Below, in pieces: positions 56,901-64,000 of a DNA stretch of 64,000 nt; position 1 is the stretch's first letter; each line of letters begins with the position of its first letter. The DNA is from Beroe forskalii (lineage: Eukaryota > Ctenophora > Nuda > Beroida > Beroidae): assembly GCA_011033025.1 (NCBI GenBank), contig WFMF01000342.1:124001-188000 (forward strand). The letters run 5' to 3'. The notes under the pieces were generated by a model. That model was not told the origin of the DNA. It did no database searches and saw only the letters and a list, made by a program, of their open reading frames with translations. The position numbers and the translations under genes were made by a program.

Positions 56901-59900
56901 CATGCCATTTTCAGGAGGTGGCAGCTCAGACATGCCATTTTCAGGAGGGGGAGGAGGAGGAAGAGACATGTCATTGTCAGAAGGAGATGGTGGTATCATG
57001 TCAAGAGGTGGAGGAGGAGGAGGAGGGGAGGGGTTATCATCAGACATCTAGCAGTCTCAGGGGCGCGTCATGGAAGGTCCTACACGTGCAAAATATAATA
57101 AAATAGTGAGTGTTTTGACACGAAGTCAGGTGACCCAGCAGGCGAAAAGAAACAGCCGTTATCAGTTATTAGTAATATCACCCTATCTCTCAACTAAGAT
57201 AATGGAACCAACGTGACACTTTCAGACAACTATTGAGATGCCCACACAAGAAAAAGGCAGGGAAATCGTCGCCATTATCATAGCTAAAAGAAGTTCGTTT
57301 TTGACGTGCAACAGCCCATTTTTTGCGTGCGGGGGTCATTCAACCGCGCCAATCGTTAGAAATACAACACAATAGCAACCAGTTGTATGCATCAGATTGC
57401 GAGAAAGAGAAAACAACTGCGACAACATACCTTATTTCTTAATGAGACTGTACGCATATTGCGTCACTTAGACAAAACAAAACATATGAAAAGAGGCAAG
57501 TAATCAAAAGACGGATAATGTAACCGACTGGTTACATGACGAAATGGTGACCGTATACCGCAATAAACATGGTCGAGGCGAAGCCGAGACTTTGTTAGTT
57601 GGATAATGACGACAGTATACAGCTAAGATTATGCAACCGAATTAAACTCAGCTCTGGGTCTGATGACCCTCGTTTGGATTGAACGCTTTTAAAGATTTTG
57701 AGTGTGCTCCTTCATAAATTCTGATTCAGAACTATTTGTACTGGTCGTTTCAATGAACAGGGGAGGGGACATAACAAATATCCAAAGTTTGGCATTCAGA
57801 ACGACTGACCATGATGCAACCCAAGAAACACAGGTGGAAGTGTTATACAGGCTAGCTGGACCCTTATTAACTCAGGGGGCGCAGATCACTGGTCGGAGTC
57901 TGGAAGCGAACTCTGCAGAAAAGCAACGCACCCTTAATGCTTACACATGTAGCTATCTGTACTTATTGTAGTGGCATTTAAAAACCTATTACGACAGACA
58001 ACCATAGTAATAATGATAATGACATAATAGATTTGAATATGATGGTAGCAGATCCTATACACAGATAACAAAGATACAAATCCCCGTTCCCTGATCGATA
58101 TATATTTTATATCCGAGATCAGAACAACACAGAATAAATCAGGGCAAAATACATTTATATCTCACACAACGAAGCAAAGCAAGACTGTCAAGAAAGTATA
58201 GGAGCTATCAGGAGTAGCAGTAGTAGTAAGGACACCTCTAAGGTTTACATAGTATCGTTATGTTGTTGACATAACAGGGTATGTTACTCTGTTAGTCACT
58301 CTCACGAATCAGAATATGTCAGGAATTTTAACAAATATGTACGACTTCAGCATGCGTTACCGTGGTAACAGGATAAGTTGCCATGGTAACCTGATAAATC
58401 GAATGACACATCCCAACAGGGATGAAGCTCAAAACATGGGATCTACCAGCAAGGTTCAATGACCAATAAAGAAAAACAGTATCAGTTGAGGGTCAATTGG
58501 AAACGTTTATTGATACGAACACAAATGAAAATCAGGAGCCTTCGAATATCATGTGATAATCGTCGTCAATATCAGATAATAAACGTACAGATCAAACCAT
58601 GCACATAATATGCTATAGTTGTAATGGACATGTACTCTATCCAAGCTTCAAAACAACAAAATAAACTCCTGAGCTCTTGGGTACAAAGAACATAATAAAA
58701 CAGAACATCCAAGTAAAAGGCTGCATCGGTAAAACAATGTCTCATGGTATTGGTCTACAGCAAGCAACGGAAACAACGCACTACGTTGTTTTTCTACAAC
58801 AAATCGGGATAATTGCTCTGAACAAAGTACCTAATCATACATGAAGTGTACGGGAAGAGCTCAATAAACGGAGTTATTTATAAAACGTGAAATTACGCTC
58901 AAAATAGGGTGAAAGAGTGGAAAAGATCCAACTGACCTAAGAAGAAGATGATGAAACTTTAGCTTGAAAAGATAACTGAAATTTCAGCTTGTAAATTTGG
59001 TACTCAAACTTAATAAAAAAGATAACACTCTAGTTTAACAAAAGTTTAAAAAAAGAAGAAAGTTTTAAAATGTACAATCTGTGCTAGAGTAAAACGTAAC
59101 AAGAGAGTCTCTAAGCTCTCGTAGAGTAACAGAGTCACTACACCAACTAGTGACAATAAACATATATCGTATACAGCCCAGATCCCCCAGGCTCACATAG
59201 ACCTCTATAACATCATCAGCACACCACGTTAACTCATGATAACGACGTCACTACTCTACAGCAACTCCAATGTACATCATGTGTAGCAGATGTTACTAAT
59301 ATTCATATCATCTCTTTAAACGAGACGAGCAAACTACTTCTTACCTCCGGAGGAGTCTGATAATGGAACCACATAGTTTACATGGTTTATAATTGGAGTG
59401 TTACCCGAGCGTTAAACCAGGTGTGTAGGAACGTAGAATAGGTGGTTGAGAGTGACGTCATTATCAGGGTTTAGAGTAGTGTGTTATAATGTGGCGTGAA
59501 CTGCTAGTTTGCGAGGGGAGGGGTTTTATAAGCTGGAAGTAATAAGTCAATATTTAATATGCTGTGAATTGCGGAGGGTTTAATTGATGTTTATATCACT
59601 GGACATAATAGTTTCCAAATTAACCGATAATCAAGTAGTTTCACGTATTGTGTGGGAAAGTTGTAATAGTTACAAATCAAAATTCAAAATATAACTTAAC
59701 GTGTCATTGAACGAAAATGAAAGAAACGAAGTAATACAATCGGAGTGTAGAGCGAAGAAAAGCTACAATGAATTACAAGCCGGTCCTGCAGCGTAAAGAT
59801 TGCATGATGTAATGAAAACATTGTTTTTCACAACGTTTCTAATCAAAGCTCTGTGCAACTTACTACTTACAACTCGTCCGACACACACAATCACAGAGTT

Positions 59901-62900
59901 CAAATAACGCGCGGGAACACTCACTGATCATTCGATAGATGGCAGCTATAACGTGTAGAGATTGCATCATATCAGCGTGCATGGAGGATGATGACGTCAT
60001 TATCATGTATTACAGTGGTGTTTAGTTGACGTGTAGACACCTATCATTTGTGCATGACGTTTAGTAATCCAGCCACCTGGTGTTGGCTAAGGTTTAACCT
60101 CCACATTACTGGGCCTTGATGATGTAATCACAGGTAAATATGATTTAAGTGCTGTGACTTCACAAACACTTAGAGATTTTAGGAACGAGCTCAAACAAAA
60201 CAAATTTGGCAGAAGCCAGAAATTCTCCCATTCTCCTGCATTCAATCAAACTCAAAAGAACAACGCAACACAAGCCACTCTTCTCCCTGGCACACAAAAC
60301 AACAGCACAGTCAGAAAGCTAACAAGATGAATATCTGCAGGCTGGAAGGAACAAATTACAGTTAAAATGCCAGCGCGTGCGGTAAATCCGCTGCATGGTA
60401 ATTAATGGCGCGTACATACGCGGCTAAACGTGTGCTGATTACATGATAATTGCATGATTGTAATTAATGTGCCTAGGTTAATTGGTGCGCGATCTTTAAT
60501 AATCGCTTCGCGTTTTGAGAAACACTTTGGTCGAAACATGCGAGCTTTTTAGAGTCCGTCCTTCTTTGCTGAGCATCACCAAGCAGTGTTCTCGAGAATT
60601 TAGTGCTTTTAGTGATAAATTTCTTGCTGCATAAGTTTAATCTTTTGTCCACCGACAGCATAATTACGCTAATTATTAATTTCCAGGCACATGTTAGGCA
60701 TTAATCTACCACACTAAATCAGTAATCATCTCAGATTAAATATAAGGGATATGTAAAATACTAGCAGACATGAAATAGTAGTGTTTGAGTTAGACCATAT
60801 TGTTTCAGTTACGGTTGTATTAAATCCTGTAAACTATAAATTTGCGCTTTGACTTCATGAATTTACTATTCAAATCTCTGATAATGACACCATCTCTTCA
60901 ATCATCTATTTATCGTCAACTGTGTTATAAACTTATAAGAAGAGATGACTAACAGGAAGTTGCTAAAGATCGGCCTGCTTTGAAACAAAGAAGTGTAATT
61001 AACATATCATAATTGTATAATTATTTTAACCGTCATTATATCTCCAGACTCAAGAATCACGAAGAGGGATCGTGATAGAAATCCTCAAGCTGTGATCATT
61101 GAAAGCTGTGGCTTTGAATCTGCATTTAGAAGAGTACGATATGGCTGTACTACTATGTGGATAAAACGTCTTCGCCCAAAGAATTGTCTCTAAGAGAGCA
61201 ATCTACGCTGCTGCATACGCTGCTGGCAAGAAATTTACATAAGATAAGTTGTGCCACCACTATTCTTATTACCTGCATTTACAGCATGCAAGTCAGTAGT
61301 TACAACCACCGAAATTCAAGCCTCTCGATCGCTATTATAAAGCTTTGGTTTAAGTCGATAAGTCTGGTGGTCGAAACGTTGAAGTAAGCTTATTAATAAC
61401 AGCGCAATAGTACCTGGCATTCCTCATCAGTTACGAATAACCTTGCCAAGTGAGATGTATAATAAGCGTGAGTTATGTGTATATTTTATGCTTGCTTGTC
61501 GCCTGTGCGTGTAACACGAATTATTACATGGTTACTGAACAAGCAAATGTAATGTACTTATACAATGCTCTATCCCACGAGAAGTAGACGGTTTAGCCCC
61601 GTGAATTGACCACTTTAAAGTATGATATGGACGTCACAGTCAACTGCATCCTGTCCCTATATGCTCCCTTCATTAGGAGTATAGCGCCATTCTCTTATTA
61701 GCTTATTAGCTATAAGTGGATTTCTTGCCGAATGTCAGGCGCAACAATTAAAATCTTAAATGCTCCAGAAACTGGTATTATAATGGCATTTTACATGCTA
61801 AATACCACTACAAGTATGAAGAATTAGGATAGGTATGAGTTCGACAATCAACCCAAAACAACACACAGCCTACAACAAATCATAGAACACAGCACTTGCC
61901 AACACTTCCAGTATACAGCCTGTGCCTTGGACCTCGAACAGGTGGTAAAATGTGATGACATTTCTCATTTCATAGTTTGCTTCGGTTTACAAGTCCACTG
62001 TTTGACTACCGATTCAGTATCAGTTCACTGTTGAGCAATGAGCATTTACCAGGTTTTCACGGGTATTTCAGCTACATTTCGGTACTACTATGTTGTGCTA
62101 TTGGAACCCACCTGATAACACGATTATAATCTAGGATTCTATTATGTTTCTGAAGAAGTTCTTTTCAATGTTTATTGTTTTATTGACTCGTTCTATAATA
62201 AGCAGAGTCCTAATGTAACGGTAGACTGGATTTTATAATGTGTAATTACTATTACCGAAAAAGAACATCCCAATATCATATTGTACAGCTATTAGAATAT
62301 TAAAGCTATCATTATGCCAAATAGGGGCTCAGCTAGCACCCACGAAATCTTTATATATCATTGCTCCTGCAGAGAAGTACTAATACAATAGTGTATTCCC
62401 GTGGTGGATTTATTTCTATGATGCCAGGCAGTATCATACACTACACAACTAGCTACGAGAAAGAAGATTCAAGGGGACAGTATCATAGCGAATAAGCAAA
62501 AATTTATGTGAATTTATATCTATCTACCAACTACTGCAACTTAAACATGCCAATAATTAAATAGCTGAAGACCTAGGTAGTATAAACAGTTGAGAGGTAT
62601 AATGATATTGATAAAATGCAAAATCAAAAATATGCCAAGTTGTTGACAAGCAGAATAAGCGTAGGTTGTGTGGTTAAACATTTTAACCTGTAAAATGCAC
62701 TAACACATCAGGTAGCTAAGAAGCAAGTATGTATTGTATAAAGAACTAAAACAAAACGGCCATGATTCAAAAGCCTGAGGAGAGGAGCTGATACACCCAG
62801 CACACCACACCAAAGTCACAAACCACACGGTTACCAAACGAACAATGTGCTGCGTTATGAAGTTTAATCATTATTACCTGACCCCAGGGTATTGAAATAC

Positions 62901-64000
62901 ATAGCGGTGTAGTCTTACATTAAATTGTTATAGCATTTAACCTCTTATACACATAGTACAACTTAACAGCTCTCTTCAAAGTGGGACTGAGCTAATCAAA
63001 TATCAATAATCATTAATAGAGATTTGAAATTGTTATTTAAAGGTATAGTATCAATAAATCCTGGTAATTGATTTAAATTTCTCATCAAACTGCCATTGGT
63101 AGTTAATTTGAGGGCTTGGTAATTTGTTATCAAATGACATTGGAAAGGCATGAGTACCAAGTAAACATGATTTGTATATAAACTTACCCTTTGATCTGCA
63201 GCCTCATGTTTCTTCAAGATAGCAAGTCTCTTCTTCTCCATTTCCTCCTCCTGTTTCTTCCTCCTCTCCTCCTGAGCTTGCTTCTTTTCCAATTCCCGTT
63301 GCTTGAACAGTGACAAGTGACGACGGTGGTTTTCGGGAGAGAAAACTTTCTTAGTGACTTTAGGAGAACTACCTATTGGGAAGTTTTGAGAATTTGATGC
63401 ATCATTATAATAGAAAACGAGGTATTTCAGTGAGGGACAAAAACATCTGCCATAAATAGAGCTGAAACTTGAAAATTCTCTGCTTGGTATTGAGCCTGGA
63501 ATGATCGGAATACTTACCTGCCCTCTTAGGCTTGGGTGATGTCATTTCAGGTAGATTTGGAGATCTTGTGGGAATTGGAGAGGTGCTAATAGTTTCATTA
63601 TCTTCAATTGGAAGAGGATCAGAAGGTATAGGTTCAGGAGACACACTCACAGGTACTTCATGTCTATCTTGATCAGATGCCTCTTGGTCAGGAATATTGT
63701 CTAATGCCTCTATTTCTGTCTCTGTATTTGATGTGGGCATGGTTTCTTTAACATCATCTGGTGCATCTTCCTCCAATTCAAGAGGAGGTTCTGCAGAATT
63801 ATCTTGTACACTGAAGTTAAGATTTCATCAGATTTGAATACATAGGATTTTCCAAAAGTAGAATTTATAAAATTGAACAGTTTAGCATTTGAAACTTTAA
63901 ATTACTTACATTTAAAAAGGTTTCAATCAATTTATCATTATCAATATCATATTTCATTGAACTTACATTTCTGCTGGAGTTTCACCTTTATCTTCAATGT
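53967..64000 (-). CDS. Unidentified acidic, coiled-coil, proline-rich protein, six exons, partial
   Basis: The exons in coding order are 63967-64000 (cut by the edge), 63518-63810, 63188-63372, 56793-57047, 56378-56487, 54343-54467 and 53967-54107, all GT-AG with joining phases. The first part is acidic and Ser/Pro-rich (SPNLPEMTSPKPKRAG). Next comes a charged helix likely to form a coiled coil (LFKQRELEKKQAQEERRKK). A proline-rich segment with PPPPPPP and three ENGMSELP units follows, then a basic Ser-rich part (RIRASPRRSEAFGS) and a lysine-rich end (KRDDKKKNAIKDKVD). The make-up suggests a cytoskeletal or microtubule-associated adaptor, but I do not recognise the family. The C-terminal exon beyond 53967 was not found. 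The acceptor of the 56793-57047 exon (GACTGCTAG|ATG) also leaves open an alternative start at 57047. Confidence 0.75.
56860..56945 (-). repeat. 27-bp coding repeat, nine residues x3
   Basis: Three in-frame copies encode ENGMSELPP, ENGMSELPS and ENGMSELPS inside the proline-rich exon. The unit length is a multiple of three, in contrast to the splice-junction repeats elsewhere in the window. Confidence 0.9.
57048..63187 (-). other. 6.1-kb intron of the proline-rich gene
   Basis: The exons on both sides join in phase 0. No further exon, known repeat family or gene on the other strand was recognised. Open frames of 60-90 codons (for example 57702-57971 and 61157-61387) lack any motif. Confidence 0.5.

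Noticed and set aside
57702-57971. 89-codon frame inside the large intron
   Set aside because: No recognisable domain and no splice context.

Overview
The window is nuclear DNA of an intron-rich, AT-rich animal genome. Every host gene found has GT-AG introns, and the products are metazoan: a DNAJC7 co-chaperone, a UBTD ubiquitin-like protein, a PLPP4/5 lipid phosphatase, PTTG1IP and a class A GPCR fragment. Several minisatellites span exon-intron borders. I recall such border-spanning minisatellites being described in amphioxus, so a cephalochordate or another marine invertebrate is a reasonable guess, but this is not proven. Gene symbols are family-level names.

Layout. 1-13025 is the left arm of a large inverted duplication. 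It is broken by a 6.1 kb CR1-like LINE (37-6118), whose first ORF joins an AlkB-type oxygenase domain to an SGNH esterase-like domain, and by a 3 kb insert of poor apparent quality holding a face-to-face SINE-like pair. It ends with a broken copy of DNAJC7 exon 2. UBTD follows on + (16600-17445), then an intergenic stretch with two small inverted-repeat elements. On the minus strand lie a complete six-exon PLPP4/5 gene (23226 to 20558) and a complete eleven-exon DNAJC7 gene (41383 to 24625). Intron 5 of DNAJC7 (26523-35055) holds an intronless + strand receptor-like gene (28091-29197), several palindromic elements, hairpin-headed repeats, GC-rich repeats and a retroelement endonuclease remnant. 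The right arm of the inverted duplication (36778-40814) is intron 1 plus exon 2 and part of intron 2 of DNAJC7, so the right copy is the parent and the left one the derivative.

The 3' exons of PTTG1IP (43916 to 43135) come next. Then 44-53.5 kb is filled by four copies of a hairpin-headed repeat, one interrupted by a second endonuclease remnant, with a truncated GPCR at 50.35-50.8 kb. From 53.97 kb to the right edge the minus strand carries six exons of an unidentified acidic, coiled-coil and proline-rich protein, including a 6.1 kb intron.

The main observation is that five splice junctions in three neighbouring genes (UBTD, PLPP4/5, DNAJC7) sit inside tandem repeats whose unit includes the splice site itself, giving from 2 to about 18 copies of a donor or acceptor. 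The inverted duplication preserves the empty site of the LINE, so the LINE landed after the duplication. No LTR retrovirus, Polinton or other capsid- or envelope-bearing element was recognised.
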